Shown: positions 42,916-51,849 of the stretch, piece after piece
Layout of the letters: each line of letters opens with the position of its first letter
Position numbering within the stretch: position 1 is the first letter of the stretch
Source: JACOND01 sp965202795
GTDB taxonomy: Bacteria > Bdellovibrionota > Bdellovibrionia > Bdellovibrionales > UBA1609
DNA length: 64,000 bases
NCBI GenBank assembly: GCA_965202795.1
Contig: OZ241848.1
Location: 310,001 to 374,000, forward strand
Reading direction: 5' to 3'
Translations under genes and position numbers: made by a program
Notes under the pieces: model-generated
Seen by the model: the letters and a program-made list of their open reading frames with translations, nothing else
Databases searched by the model: none
Told to the model about the DNA's origin: nothing

Positions 42916-44346
42916 TCAGCGGCCTGTGATTTTTAAAAGCTCAGCCGGCGGGATTTGGCTCAGCCGGCGGGCGGGAAAACTACAGGCAAGCCATGCCAGA
43001 ACAACAGCCCCCGCGGCAATCATCAGATAGCCCGCCGGGTCAAATATGGCGGGGATGGCGCGGTCCTGATAGCCTTTGGGCAGAATATTCATCTGGCTGT
43101 ATTTTAAAAAACATGCGCTCAAAACCCCTGTTAAAAAGCCCAAACAAATTCCAAACAAAGAGAGGCAGAATCCCGCCCCGGAAAAAGCCCTGACCAGCTT
43201 TTTCCTGGAAAGCCCCATGGCATGGAGCATGCCCAGGTCCTTTGCCTTCTGCGCGCTCAGAAGAAACAGGGCGGACGAAATTCCAAAGCATGAAATAATA
43301 AAAGCCAAAGCAATAAAAAGCGTCATGATGAATTTTTCCAGCTTCAGGGCGAAAAAAAGAGTGGAGTTTCTGCCGGCCCAGCTCTCCGCGCCAAAGTCTT
43401 TGAATATTTGCTCGTAAAGAGGGTAGAGGCTTGGATCATGAAGATTGATTTCGGCGCCGTATCGGACTTCAGAAAAGCTTCCAAAGTCAAGCGCGCCCTG
43501 CCGGTAAAAGATCAAAAAGCTGTCCTGATTCTGCGGCCGTCCGGCCCGCGGGGCCTGGGGGGAAAGGAGCCTCGCCGCGGCTTTTTTGACGGGAGGGGCA
43601 AAGGATGGCGGCAGCAGCAGCGAGCCAAGAGGAATGAGAGAGATTTTTTCGGATTCCTCAATGCCCATTTCCATAAACAGCTCAGGCCCGGCCAGCATCT
43701 CCCGCAAGCCATCATTTTGCCCGCCCGACGGCTGCTGCGGGGCGCCGCCAATCCCCTGAGCGCGCTTTGAGCTGGACTCTGAATTGCGCCAGGGGCCTGG
43801 CCCCCGGCCGGGCGCCTGAAGGCCCGCCTCCTGATGGGGCAGATTCAGGGGGTTAGCCGGAGCTTTGCCAGGCGCCTGGGGCCCGTCCATAAGCGGCGTG
43901 TTTATATGGAGCGGGGAACAGCCCTGAGGCCGTCCATCGAAACAGGGCCGCGCCCTCATTTTATGAAACAGCTCTTTGGAATAACCCCTGGCCTCCGCCC
44001 CCTGAAAGCCAAGCCGGCTCTTTATAATAAGGTCCTGAGACTCGAAAACAACAATGTCCCTGATGCCTGATTTTTGCTCTTCCGTCATTTGCGGCATAAG
44101 GCTTTCCGCCGGCAAAACTTTCCCCGGCAAAAAAGGGCTGCTTTTAAAATTAATGACCAGGTGCGCCTCTTCAGAGAGAATGCGGCCCTTGATGGCCTCT
44201 CCAAACCCCCCCATAACGCTTATGATCAAGATCAGGGCCGCCACGCTCACAGTCAGGCCGCTTAAGCATATCCAGGCAATTATCTTGATCAAAGACACTG
44301 ACCGGGGGGAGAAAAAATACTTCCGAAACAAATAAAAAGAGAGCAT
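42916..44346 (-). CDS. LolC/LolE-like ABC transporter permease
   Basis: Inner-membrane permease of the FtsX/MacB family that extracts lipoproteins for transfer to LolA. An N-terminal TM helix (about 17-48, SLIKIIAWICLSGLTVSVAA) leads into a periplasmic domain. Three C-terminal TM helices follow (from FIMTLFIALAFIISCFGISS), with the coupling helix AQKAKDLGMLHAMGLSRKKL and ending ARRLSQIPPAELLKI. Residues about 140-215 are a Pro/Gly-rich insert absent from usual LolC/E. AGGGGAGC precedes the ATG. The ATPase LolD is not in the window. Consistent with the many lipoproteins here. Confidence 0.9.
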   Translation of the reverse strand: MLSFYLFRKYFFSPRSVSLIKIIAWICLSGLTVSVAALILIISVMGGFGEAIKGRILSEEAHLVINFKSSPFLPGKVLPAESLMPQMTEEQKSGIRDIVVFESQDLIIKSRLGFQGAEARGYSKELFHKMRARPCFDGRPQGCSPLHINTPLMDGPQAPGKAPANPLNLPHQEAGLQAPGRGPGPWRNSESSSKRAQGIGGAPQQPSGGQNDGLREMLAGPELFMEMGIEESEKISLIPLGSLLLPPSFAPPVKKAAARLLSPQAPRAGRPQNQDSFLIFYRQGALDFGSFSEVRYGAEINLHDPSLYPLYEQIFKDFGAESWAGRNSTLFFALKLEKFIMTLFIALAFIISCFGISSALFLLSAQKAKDLGMLHAMGLSRKKLVRAFSGAGFCLSLFGICLGFLTGVLSACFLKYSQMNILPKGYQDRAIPAIFDPAGYLMIAAGAVVLAWLACSFPARRLSQIPPAELLKITGR

Positions 44347-44682
44347 GCTCCCCTAACAATATCAAAAAATCTTTTAAGAATTTAAGTTTTTTTGCATAAT
44401 TTTTGCCTGTAAAAATTTAAGTTTTTTTAGATTGCGGGGAATGGGGGGGAGAAAAGGCGCCTGCTTTTTAAGCAAAGTTTTTAAGATTAGGGGAGTTTGC
44501 GGGCAAAATCCCCCATAGCTTGTTTTCTTAAATTCCCTTAAATTTTCAGGACTTGTTTCCAGTTTTCAGAAAAACAGATGTTTTTGCTTTGCGCGCCGAA
44601 AAAAACCATGTTTTCCTAAAAAAACAGGCCCCCTTGAATAGTTCAAGCCGGGCCGCAGCAAACAACAATTAAGGAGAAAATC
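44347..44682. promoter_or_regulatory. AT-rich divergent intergenic region with a 15-bp direct repeat
   Basis: AATTTAAGTTTTTTT occurs at 44379-44393 and 44414-44428, 35 bp apart (about three helical turns). This suggests a regulator site between the divergent lolC/E-like and secreted-protein genes. No gene seen. Confidence 0.5.
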
Positions 44683-45735
44683 ATGAAGACAAAAAATATT
44701 TTTTCGGTTTTTTCGGTTTTTTCGGGCCTGGCCTGCGCCCTGCCGCTTGCATTTGCCGCCCCCGAGTTTTACGCGCCTGGCGGCCTGCAGAGAGCTGAGG
44801 GGCCAAAGCCAGCATCAGACATGGAGCGCGAGGCAAGAAGAGGCGGGGAAAGGAACAGAGTCATCAGCGAATACAAAAAAAAAGCGCAGTGCGTTACAAT
44901 CTATGATGGCAGAGCTGCGGAAGACTGCTCCGATTTTCTGTCTGTTAAAAAGATTGCGAAGCTTCAGCATGTGTATGAAACGCTCAAAAATCCGGCCAGC
45001 ATTCCTTATGATGGCAGCAGATCATATTTCCGCGCCAAATACCAAAACTTTCTGGAGGACTTGTCGCTTTTTCTTGAAATCAGCCCCAGCCCTTTTATCG
45101 ATCTGGCGGAAAATTATAACCGCCGGGAAGCGAAAAAAATGCTGGCCTGGATAGCCGCAAGCGATCGAATGGCGGAAATCGTCCATGAGCATGACGGAAT
45201 GGACTTTGATATTTTAAAATCTCTGTTTAAAAACGCCGGACTGCTTGGCTCCAGCGGCTGGGTCGGCCAAAATCTTTACAGAGGGGGGTATGGCCTGTTC
45301 GACATCATCTCTAAAAGAAACAATGAGCCAGCCTTTGACTATGTTCATGGTTTTTTGATATCTTCCCCTGAATGCGCGGTTGATAACAGACAGTGCTTTA
45401 ACAACTACTGCGCCGCGGCCGACGCGTTTAATTTTAACATTGTAAACAGGGGGACAGCATACGATCTGCTTGACTTCGAACAGCTTGAAATCTATCTTGA
45501 GGGCGTTATAGCAAACAATGTCAATAAAGCAAACTGGAGATCTCAAGATTTTCAAATAGTCAGGGATTTAAGCGATGACTGGTGGGCGGATCTTTGCTCT
45601 CCGCTGCAGTCGGAGGAGAAAGAGCTGCAGGGGCTTTTGGACGGGATCGTGGAAGCCGTGGGAGTTGAAAAAGCCAGGAAGCTTATAGACGGCCTGATAA
45701 AAGAGGAAGCCGTTTACGACCAGCCCCGCCAGTAA
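44683..45735 (+). CDS. secreted Cys-containing protein, paralogue of the 28.5-kb lipoprotein
   Basis: 350 residues. Signal peptide (FSVFSGLACALPLAFA, cleavage near residue 25) with AAGGAG before the ATG. The mature protein is mainly helical (YNRREAKKMLAWIAASDRMA, LLDFEQLEIYLEGVIANN) with Cys pairs (QCVTIYDGRAAEDC, ECAVDNRQCFNNYC). The NNEPAFDYVHGFLI...C...YC region parallels the lipoprotein at 28515-29477, and both show ankyrin-like helix pairs. Function unknown. A strong terminator follows, so it is probably a monocistronic gene. Confidence 0.8.
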   Translation: MKTKNIFSVFSVFSGLACALPLAFAAPEFYAPGGLQRAEGPKPASDMEREARRGGERNRVISEYKKKAQCVTIYDGRAAEDCSDFLSVKKIAKLQHVYETLKNPASIPYDGSRSYFRAKYQNFLEDLSLFLEISPSPFIDLAENYNRREAKKMLAWIAASDRMAEIVHEHDGMDFDILKSLFKNAGLLGSSGWVGQNLYRGGYGLFDIISKRNNEPAFDYVHGFLISSPECAVDNRQCFNNYCAAADAFNFNIVNRGTAYDLLDFEQLEIYLEGVIANNVNKANWRSQDFQIVRDLSDDWWADLCSPLQSEEKELQGLLDGIVEAVGVEKARKLIDGLIKEEAVYDQPRQ

Positions 45736-45815
45736 AGATCTGGCGCGCTGCCCCGCCGGGGTCCGCGGATGTCCGCGCGGCGTCCGGCGCTGAATTTTCA
45801 TCACTGAATTTCCAA

Positions 45816-45851
45816 GGGGGCCGCTTATAAAAAGGCGGCCCCCTTTTTTTT
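45816..45851 (+). terminator. intrinsic terminator
   Basis: Perfect 9-bp stem GGGGGCCGC (45816-45824) and GCGGCCCCC (45835-45843) with a 10-nt loop and eight T. It ends the 44.7-kb gene. Confidence 0.95.
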
Positions 45852-46005
45852 GCCCCTGAAAAAGCCGGAAAGCCCGCGCTTGCGCGGCTTATGGGCAGGG
45901 GGCATGCATGCAAAATGCTATAATCACAGATTTTTTTTTGAAAGCGCCGAAGCCGGGAGCCGGGGATACTTTTTGGAGGGGCGCGCGGGCCGCTCCGCAG
46001 CGCGC

Positions 46006-47052
46006 TTAAACTTCGCAGATTGTCTGCAAAATTCTGGCGGAAACCTCGTAAGGATCAGCATTGGCGCCCGGCCTCCGGTCCTCCAGATAGCCGCAGCCTT
46101 TTTTGTGAACATGAAGGGGGATGCGGATGGAGGCGCCCCTGTGGGCCACCCCATGCTTAAACTCATCAATATGGCAGGTTTCATGCAGGCCTGTCAGGCG
46201 CTCGGAAAGCCTGTGTCCATAGACAGCAATATGCTCTTTGTGTTTTTTGGACAGCAGCAAAATGGCCTTTTCAATGGCTTTGGCGCCTGTTTTTGGATCT
46301 CTCATGGATTTTATGGAAAAGTTTGTGTGCTGGCCGGCGCCGTTCCAGTCGCCGCGGACAGGCTTGGGGTCCAAAGTGGCTATGATGCCAAAATCCTCGC
46401 CGATGCGGTAAAGCAGCCAGCGCGCCATCCAGGCATGGTCTCCCACAGAAAGGGGATCGGGGGAATCCCCCTCAATTCCGCGATAGCCGATCTGAAACTC
46501 CCACTGTCCGGGCATGACTTCGGCATTCACGCCGAAAAGCATCAGGCCGGCGGCGGCAGTCATTTTGGCATGCTTTTCCACTAACTCGCGGCCAAAAACC
46601 TCGTCGGCCCCCACGCCGCAGTAAAAGGGGCCTTGCGGAGCGGGGTATCCGCCGCTGGGCCAGCCCATGGGGGTCCGCTTCCGAAACAAAGTGTATTCCT
46701 GCTCCACGCCAAACCAGGGATCCTCCTTTGCCGCCCCCGCCTCCAAAACCCGCCGCAGCCTGGCCCTTGTGTTGGAGGGATGAGGGGACCGGTCTGGATT
46801 CAGAACCTCGCACATGACAAGGCAGTTGGCGCCCCCGCGCAGAGGGTCTTTGGCGAAATTCACAGGCTTTAGGATAAGGTCAGAGTCACTCCCCCTGGCC
46901 TGATAGGTGGAGGAGCCGTCAAAACCCCACTCAGGGAAATCTCCAAGCGCCCTTGATTTTGGCCTGGAAAACGAAACCGCTTTGGTTTTTGAGCGGAGCT
47001 TTCGGGTGGGAGAGGCTCCGTCAATCCATATATACTCACAGAGGCTGATCAT
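46006..47052 (-). CDS. glutamine synthetase, eukaryotic-type (GSII)
   Basis: ATP-dependent synthesis of glutamine from glutamate and ammonia. GSII features: EYIWIDGASPTRKLRSKTK at the N-terminus, WGFDGSSTYQARGSDSDLIL, WFGVEQEYTLF, NAEVMPGQWEFQIG, DWNGAGQHTNFS and IRIPLHVHKKGCGYLEDRRPG. About 348 residues, the short length of GSII rather than the roughly 470 of GSI. ATG 47052 is chosen because GGGGAAAGC precedes it and MISLCEYIW aligns with the family start. No adenylylation tyrosine motif of GSI is expected. It lies downstream of the BamB-like gene. Confidence 0.95.
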   Translation of the reverse strand: MISLCEYIWIDGASPTRKLRSKTKAVSFSRPKSRALGDFPEWGFDGSSTYQARGSDSDLILKPVNFAKDPLRGGANCLVMCEVLNPDRSPHPSNTRARLRRVLEAGAAKEDPWFGVEQEYTLFRKRTPMGWPSGGYPAPQGPFYCGVGADEVFGRELVEKHAKMTAAAGLMLFGVNAEVMPGQWEFQIGYRGIEGDSPDPLSVGDHAWMARWLLYRIGEDFGIIATLDPKPVRGDWNGAGQHTNFSIKSMRDPKTGAKAIEKAILLLSKKHKEHIAVYGHRLSERLTGLHETCHIDEFKHGVAHRGASIRIPLHVHKKGCGYLEDRRPGANADPYEVSARILQTICEV

Positions 47053-47214
47053 GCTTTCCCCGCGCCAAGCGGCTTCAGAGCGCCCGCGCATATCCGCAGA
47101 GGCCGGTTATATCTCCGCCAGAGTCCCCCGCGGGCTGGCGGCGCCTGTTTTTTGCCGCTTGTTTTTATAAGAGCGGGGAAAAAGGCTTTTGTCAAAGCTC
47201 CGCGCCGCAGAGCG

Positions 47215-48429
47215 TCAGAGAGGGGGGAGATCGGCCCGGATTTTATGCAGATATCCGTCCCTTGAAAGCAAATATATCTCTCCCGTTTTTTCATCCACAG
47301 TCAGAGGCCCCCCAAGCCCTCTGCCAAACAAGAGGCTGTCAAGGGGTTTGCCGTCTTTTTGGCTGGCGATATGCAGCTCCCCGCTGGAAAGCGAGCCATA
47401 AACAAGGCTGTTTTTGTATTCAGCTGGCGGGGCGGGCCAGCCCTTCAGGGCGCGGCGCCAGGCGGGCCGGCCGGTTTTTTTGTTTAAAGCCTCTATAAAG
47501 TTTTTTCCGCCATGGTAGATGTAATCCCCTTTGGAAAGCGCAAAAGCCCCGCCGCCCGCCGCCCGCCAGCGCCTGGCGCCGGTCAGGGGGTTCAGGCAAA
47601 ACAGATAGGAGCCGGCTGCCGGGGCGAAAAGACAGGCGCCATCAAGGGCCAGCCCTCTGTTTATGGCGGCGGCGCCCGGCAGCCTGGCTTTCCACTTCAG
47701 GCGGCCGGAAGATGTTTCAATGGCTGCCGCTGTCCCATCGTAAAAGCCCATATATAAAAGGCCCTCTCTGATGGCCGGCTGCGGCATCCCCCGCGCCTTC
47801 CTGTTTCGGTTGAGAGAGGGGCCGGGGAAGATCCAAAGCTGCCGGCCCTCAAGGGAGAGCGCGTAGAGATTTTGACTGGCTGCCGCCCAGTAGACGGCGC
47901 CTTCATGAATCAGGGGCGGGCCGAGGTTTTCCGAGCCAGTCCAAAACTTCCAGATCAGGCGGCCTGTCTCTGAATGGATTTTATAAAAAAAGCCATCGCT
48001 TCCGCCAAAGTAAAGGGCTTTTCTGTGATGGGCCGGGGCGCCGAACACTCCGCCCTCAACATGAAACTCCCAAACCATCCGCCCTCTTTTTTTTGTGAGG
48101 GCCTTGATCCCGTTCCAGCTGTTTGCCTGAATAACCAGCTGATCTGTGAGCAGGGCGGGGCTTCCGCTCAGCCGCGGCGCCCGCAGGGTTTTTGTCTGCG
48201 CGAGATCAGCTGTCCAGACGGGCCGGAGCCGCGCCTTGCCGGAGGCCCTGGATTTTGGGGAAAACAGCGCCTTCAGCCGGCTGCCGGCAGGCTTTTGAGC
48301 CGCCAGGCCGAACGGAGGGGGTGTTTTTTTGAAATTCTGAGTTTCCCCGCCCGCAGCAAGAGCCGCAAGGCAAAGCGGCAGAATGGCTGCCGCTGCCGGC
48401 AGGGCTGGCGGTTTTGTTTTTTCTGTCAT
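47215..48429 (-). CDS. BamB-like PQQ-type beta-propeller protein
   Basis: 404 residues. Signal-like start (PAAAAILPLCLAALAAGG) without a clear lipobox. Repeated propeller blades follow, with the motif L.GR..W.: GRMVWEFHVEGGVFGAPA, GRLIWKFWTGSENLG, GRLKWKARLPG, GRPAWRRALKGWPAPP. Such propellers act in BamB (outer-membrane protein assembly) or in quinoprotein-like envelope proteins; the catalytic residues of dehydrogenases are not evident. Same strand as glutamine synthetase, 162 bp upstream of it. Confidence 0.85.
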   Translation of the reverse strand: MTEKTKPPALPAAAAILPLCLAALAAGGETQNFKKTPPPFGLAAQKPAGSRLKALFSPKSRASGKARLRPVWTADLAQTKTLRAPRLSGSPALLTDQLVIQANSWNGIKALTKKRGRMVWEFHVEGGVFGAPAHHRKALYFGGSDGFFYKIHSETGRLIWKFWTGSENLGPPLIHEGAVYWAAASQNLYALSLEGRQLWIFPGPSLNRNRKARGMPQPAIREGLLYMGFYDGTAAAIETSSGRLKWKARLPGAAAINRGLALDGACLFAPAAGSYLFCLNPLTGARRWRAAGGGAFALSKGDYIYHGGKNFIEALNKKTGRPAWRRALKGWPAPPAEYKNSLVYGSLSSGELHIASQKDGKPLDSLLFGRGLGGPLTVDEKTGEIYLLSRDGYLHKIRADLPPL

Positions 48430-48827
48430 GATTCTCTCTCTTTAACACAGGGAAAAAACTCTCACAACAGGCATTATCCCCTGCCTATGCAAGCCTTTTG
48501 ATTTTCGCGGGGATATGCCTGCCTGTCTCTGGCCCCGGCGCGGCATTGCGCTGCGGCGCGGCGCGCTCCCTTTAAAAAGAGATCGCGCTTTTCGCTGGCC
48601 CCAGCGCTGAGCCTAAAGCAGGAGCAGCTCTGCCCCCCGCCCAGCAAACAAGCGCCCCTGGCATAGCATGGGAGATTTCGCAGCCGCCGGGAACAGCCGC
48701 CAGACCAGCCCAGCAAACAGGGCTTGCGGCGCGGGCAAATTTTGCGCTATAATCTCTGTATAGCCGCTGGATGATTTTTGGAAAGCGGCTGCAAAGCCAG
48801 TGATAACAATTTAAGGAGGCCGCGCAA
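48430..48827. other. 5' flank of nuclease repeat unit 1
   Basis: The second part, from about 48542, is the flank duplicated in each unit. It holds a block of GCGCGGCGCGCTCCC, a hairpin-element copy (48655-48725) and the promoter at 48724-48753. Confidence 0.7.
48724..48766 (+). promoter_or_regulatory. promoter of nuclease copy 1 with overlapping palindrome
   Basis: TTGCGG (48724-48729), 18-nt spacer, perfect -10 TATAAT (48748-48753). GCTATA and TATAGC flank ATCTCTG, forming a palindrome over the -10 that could be an operator. The same sequence occurs before copies 2 (TATAAT 49885-49890) and 3 (51032-51037). AAGGAGG lies 9 nt before each ATG. Confidence 0.65.
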
Positions 48828-49619
48828 ATGAGCAAAATCACAGATTCTGGGAAAACCCCTGGGAAAACCCCTGGGAAAACCTTTGAAAAAAGCCATGTCC
48901 CCTCTCCCGATGAAATTTGGAAAATTTTAAGGGAGGTGTCCTTGAGCCAAAAGGAGTCTGACCGCCGGATGCGGGAATCTGACCGCCGGATGCGGGAATC
49001 TGACCGCCGGATGCGGGCCAGCCGGGAGAAGGCTGACCGCCGGATGCGGGCCAGCCGGGAAAAAAACGAGCGCGCGCTCAATGAAATGAGGCGGGAAACT
49101 GAGCGGCAGAAGCGGGAAAGCGCCCGCATTCTCAGCGCAATGAAGCGGGAGAGCGAGGAGCTGTGGCAGAAAACCGAGCGGCAGATCAACAAATTGGATG
49201 GAAAGTTCGGCAATCTCTGGGGGGATTTGGTGGAGGCTTTGATACAGGGGAATTTAATTGAAGCCCTCAAAAGCAGGGGTTTGGATGTAAAAAAGACAGT
49301 CCCCAGCTATACAGGGCATTTAAACGGCCGCATAAAGGAGTATGATTTGATTGCCCTGAACGGAAAGGAGATTGTGGTTGTGGAGGCCAAGTCCGCTTTG
49401 GATCAAAAAAAGGCTGACAAGTTTTTAAAGGCGATGGCCCAGTTTAAGAAATATTGCCCTGAGTTCAGCCATTTGACTGTGTATGCGGGCCTGGCCTGTT
49501 TGAGGACTTCGCCAGATGTCATTAAATATGTAATTGACAAGGGCATGTTTATGATTTTGGTTAAAGGGGAGAATGCGGTTTTGCTGAATCCTGAAGGCTC
49601 TAAGCCAAGGGTTTTTTGA
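48828..49619 (+). CDS. DUF3782-like PD-(D/E)XK nuclease-fold protein, copy 1
   Basis: 263 residues. The N-terminus SKITDSGKTPGKTPGKTF is followed by a charged coiled coil (about 42-125) with three ESDRRMR heptads and one ASREKADRRMR unit. A nuclease-like domain follows (about 128-255): Glu136 in WGDLVEAL, Asp173 in KEYDLIAL, and Glu186-Ala-Lys188 in IVVVEAKSA, which is the D...ExK core. The C-terminus KPRVF matches the family's usual ending. Family members have no settled role; DNA cleavage is inferred from the fold. Own promoter and strong ribosome site. Confidence 0.9.
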   Translation: MSKITDSGKTPGKTPGKTFEKSHVPSPDEIWKILREVSLSQKESDRRMRESDRRMRESDRRMRASREKADRRMRASREKNERALNEMRRETERQKRESARILSAMKRESEELWQKTERQINKLDGKFGNLWGDLVEALIQGNLIEALKSRGLDVKKTVPSYTGHLNGRIKEYDLIALNGKEIVVVEAKSALDQKKADKFLKAMAQFKKYCPEFSHLTVYAGLACLRTSPDVIKYVIDKGMFMILVKGENAVLLNPEGSKPRVF

Positions 49620-49964
49620 CAAAGGCTCAGGCTCTTGGGAGGCCGGCCAGACAAAAAATCTCAGCGCGGCATTGCGGCGCGGCGCGCTCCCTTTAAAAAG
49701 AGATCGCGCTTTTCGCTGGCCCCAGCGCTGAGCCTAAACAGGAGCAGCTCTGCCCCCCGCCCAGCAAACAAGCAATGCCTGATAAAAAAGCCTCTGGAAA
49801 AGCCTGTGACTCCGCGGAGGACCGGAAACAGCCGCCAGGCCAGCGCCCAGCAAACAGGGCTTGCGGCGCGGGCAAATTTTGCGCTATAATCTCTGTATAG
49901 CCGCTGGATGATTTTTGGAAAGCGGCTGCAAAGCCAGTGATAACAATTTAAGGAGGCCGCGCAA
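49620..49964. other. spacer between nuclease copies 1 and 2
   Basis: Holds the repeated flank, one hairpin-element copy (about 49760-49860, long form with AAGCCTGTGACTCCGCGGAG) and the copy-2 promoter (TTGCGG 49861-49866, TATAAT 49885-49890). Confidence 0.8.
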
Positions 49965-50768
49965 ATGAGCAAAATCACAGATTCTGGGAAAACCCCTGGG
50001 AAAACCCCTGGGAAAACCTTTGAAAAAAGCCATGTCCCCTCTCCCGATGAAATTTGGAAAATTTTAAGGGAGGTGTCCTTGAGCCAAAAGGAGTCTGACC
50101 GCCGGATGCGGGAATCTGACCGCCGGATGCGGGCCAGCCGGGAGAAGGCTGACCGCCGGATGCGGGCCAGCCGGGAGAAGGCTGACCGCCGGATGCGGGC
50201 CAGCCGGGAAAAAAACGAGCGCGCGCTCAATGAAATGAGGCGGGAAACTGAGCGGCAGAAGCGGGAAAGCGCCCGCATTCTCAGCGCAATGAAGCGGGAG
50301 AGCGAGGAGCTGTGGCAGAAAACCGAGCGGCAGATCAACAAATTGGATGGAAAGTTCGGCAATCTCTGGGGGGATTTGGTGGAGGCTTTGATACAGGGGA
50401 ATTTAATTGAAGCCCTCAAAAGCAGGGGTTTGGATGTAAAAAAGACAGTCCCCAGCTATACAGGGCATTTAAACGGCCGCATAAAGGAGTATGATTTGAT
50501 TGCCCTGAACGGAAAGGAGATTGTGGTTGTGGAGGCCAAGTCCGCTTTGGATCAAAAAAAGGCTGACAAGTTTTTAAAGGCGATGGCCCAGTTTAAGAAA
50601 TATTGCCCTGAGTTCAGCCATTTGACTGTGTATGCGGGCCTGGCCTGTTTGAGGACTTCGCCAGATGTCATTAAATATGTAATTGACAAGGGCATGTTTA
50701 TGATTTTGGTTAAAGGGGAGAATGCGGTTTTGCTGAATCCTGAAGGCTCTAAGCCAAGGGTTTTTTGA
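49965..50768 (+). CDS. DUF3782-like PD-(D/E)XK nuclease-fold protein, copy 2
   Basis: 267 residues, identical to copy 1 by eye outside the coiled coil. The stalk has two ESDRRMR heptads and two ASREKADRRMR units. Nuclease motifs are unchanged (KEYDLIAL, VVEAKSA). Its promoter, palindrome and ribosome site are the same as in copy 1, so all copies should be regulated alike. The only visible functional variable is stalk length. Confidence 0.9.
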   Translation: MSKITDSGKTPGKTPGKTFEKSHVPSPDEIWKILREVSLSQKESDRRMRESDRRMRASREKADRRMRASREKADRRMRASREKNERALNEMRRETERQKRESARILSAMKRESEELWQKTERQINKLDGKFGNLWGDLVEALIQGNLIEALKSRGLDVKKTVPSYTGHLNGRIKEYDLIALNGKEIVVVEAKSALDQKKADKFLKAMAQFKKYCPEFSHLTVYAGLACLRTSPDVIKYVIDKGMFMILVKGENAVLLNPEGSKPRVF

Positions 50769-51111
50769 CAAAGGCTCAGGCTCTTGGGAGGCCGGCCAGA
50801 CAAAAAATCTCAGCGCGGCATTGCGGCGCGGCGCGCTCCCTTTAAAAAGAGATCGCGCTTTTCGCTGGCCCCAGCGCTGAGCCTAAACAGGAGCAGCTCT
50901 GCCCCCCGCCCAGCAAACAAGCAATGCCTGATAAAAAAGCCTCTGGAAAAGCCTGTGATTCCACGGAGGGCCGGGAACGGCCGCCAGGCCGGCCCAGCAA
51001 ACAGGGCTTGCGGCGCGGGCAAATTTTGCGCTATAATCTCTGTATAGCCGCTGGATGATTTTTGGAAAGCGGCTGCAAAGCCAGTGATAACAATTTAAGG
51101 AGGCCGCGCAA
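50769..51111. other. spacer between nuclease copies 2 and 3
   Basis: Same flank again, with a hairpin-element copy (about 50900-51003) in the form GGGCCGGGAACGGCCGCC and the copy-3 promoter (TTGCGG 51008-51013, TATAAT 51032-51037). Confidence 0.8.
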
Positions 51112-51849
51112 ATGAGCAAAATCACAGATTCTGGGAAAACCCCTGGGAAAACTCCTGGGAAAACCTTTGAAAAAAGCCATGTCCCCTCTCCCGATGAAAT
51201 TTGGAAAATTTTAAGGGAGGTGTCCTTGAGCCAAAAGGAGTCTGACCGCCGGATGCGGGAGTCTGACCGCCGGATGCGGGCCAGCCGGGAAAAAAACGAG
51301 CGCGCGCTCAATGAAATGAGGCGGGAAACTGAGCGGCAGAAGCGGGAAAGCGCCCGCATTCTCAGCGCAATGAAGCGGGAGAGCGAGGAGCTGTGGCAGA
51401 AAACCGAGCGGCAGATCAACAAATTGGATGGAAAGTTCGGCAATCTCTGGGGGGATTTGGTGGAGGCTTTGATACAGGGGAATTTAATTGAAGCCCTCAA
51501 AAGCAGGGGTTTGGATGTAAAAAAGACAGTCCCCAGCTATACAGGGCATTTAAACGGCCGCATAAAGGAGTATGATTTGATTGCCCTGAACGGAAAGGAG
51601 ATTGTGGTTGTGGAGGCCAAGTCCGCTTTGGATCAAAAAAAGGCTGACAAGTTTTTAAAGGCGATGGCCCAGTTTAAGAAATATTGCCCTGAGTTCAGCC
51701 ATTTGACTGTGTATGCGGGCCTGGCCTGTTTGAGGACTTCGCCAGATGTCATTAAATATGTAATTGACAAGGGCATGTTTATGATTTTGGTTAAAGGGGA
51801 GAATGCGGTTTTGCTGAATCCTGAAGGCTCTAAGCCAAGGGTTTTTTGA
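51112..51849 (+). CDS. DUF3782-like PD-(D/E)XK nuclease-fold protein, copy 3 (short stalk)
   Basis: 245 residues. The coiled coil has two ESDRRMR heptads and no ASREKADRRMR unit, going straight to ASREKNERALNEM. Everything downstream, including D...ExK, is the same as in copies 1 and 2. At DNA level it has private changes, such as a third-position change in the PGK repeats and GAGTCT in the second ESD. It is the last intact copy; the flank is repeated once more after it without a gene. Confidence 0.9.
   Translation: MSKITDSGKTPGKTPGKTFEKSHVPSPDEIWKILREVSLSQKESDRRMRESDRRMRASREKNERALNEMRRETERQKRESARILSAMKRESEELWQKTERQINKLDGKFGNLWGDLVEALIQGNLIEALKSRGLDVKKTVPSYTGHLNGRIKEYDLIALNGKEIVVVEAKSALDQKKADKFLKAMAQFKKYCPEFSHLTVYAGLACLRTSPDVIKYVIDKGMFMILVKGENAVLLNPEGSKPRVF

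Noticed and set aside
45919..45924. TATAAT as a promoter for an RNA antisense to glutamine synthetase
   Set aside because: No -35 match at a suitable distance and no structured RNA downstream.
48795..48812. lac-operator-like string (GTGATAACAATTT) before nuclease copy 1
   Set aside because: Half-site similarity only; no second half-site and no LacI-type gene.
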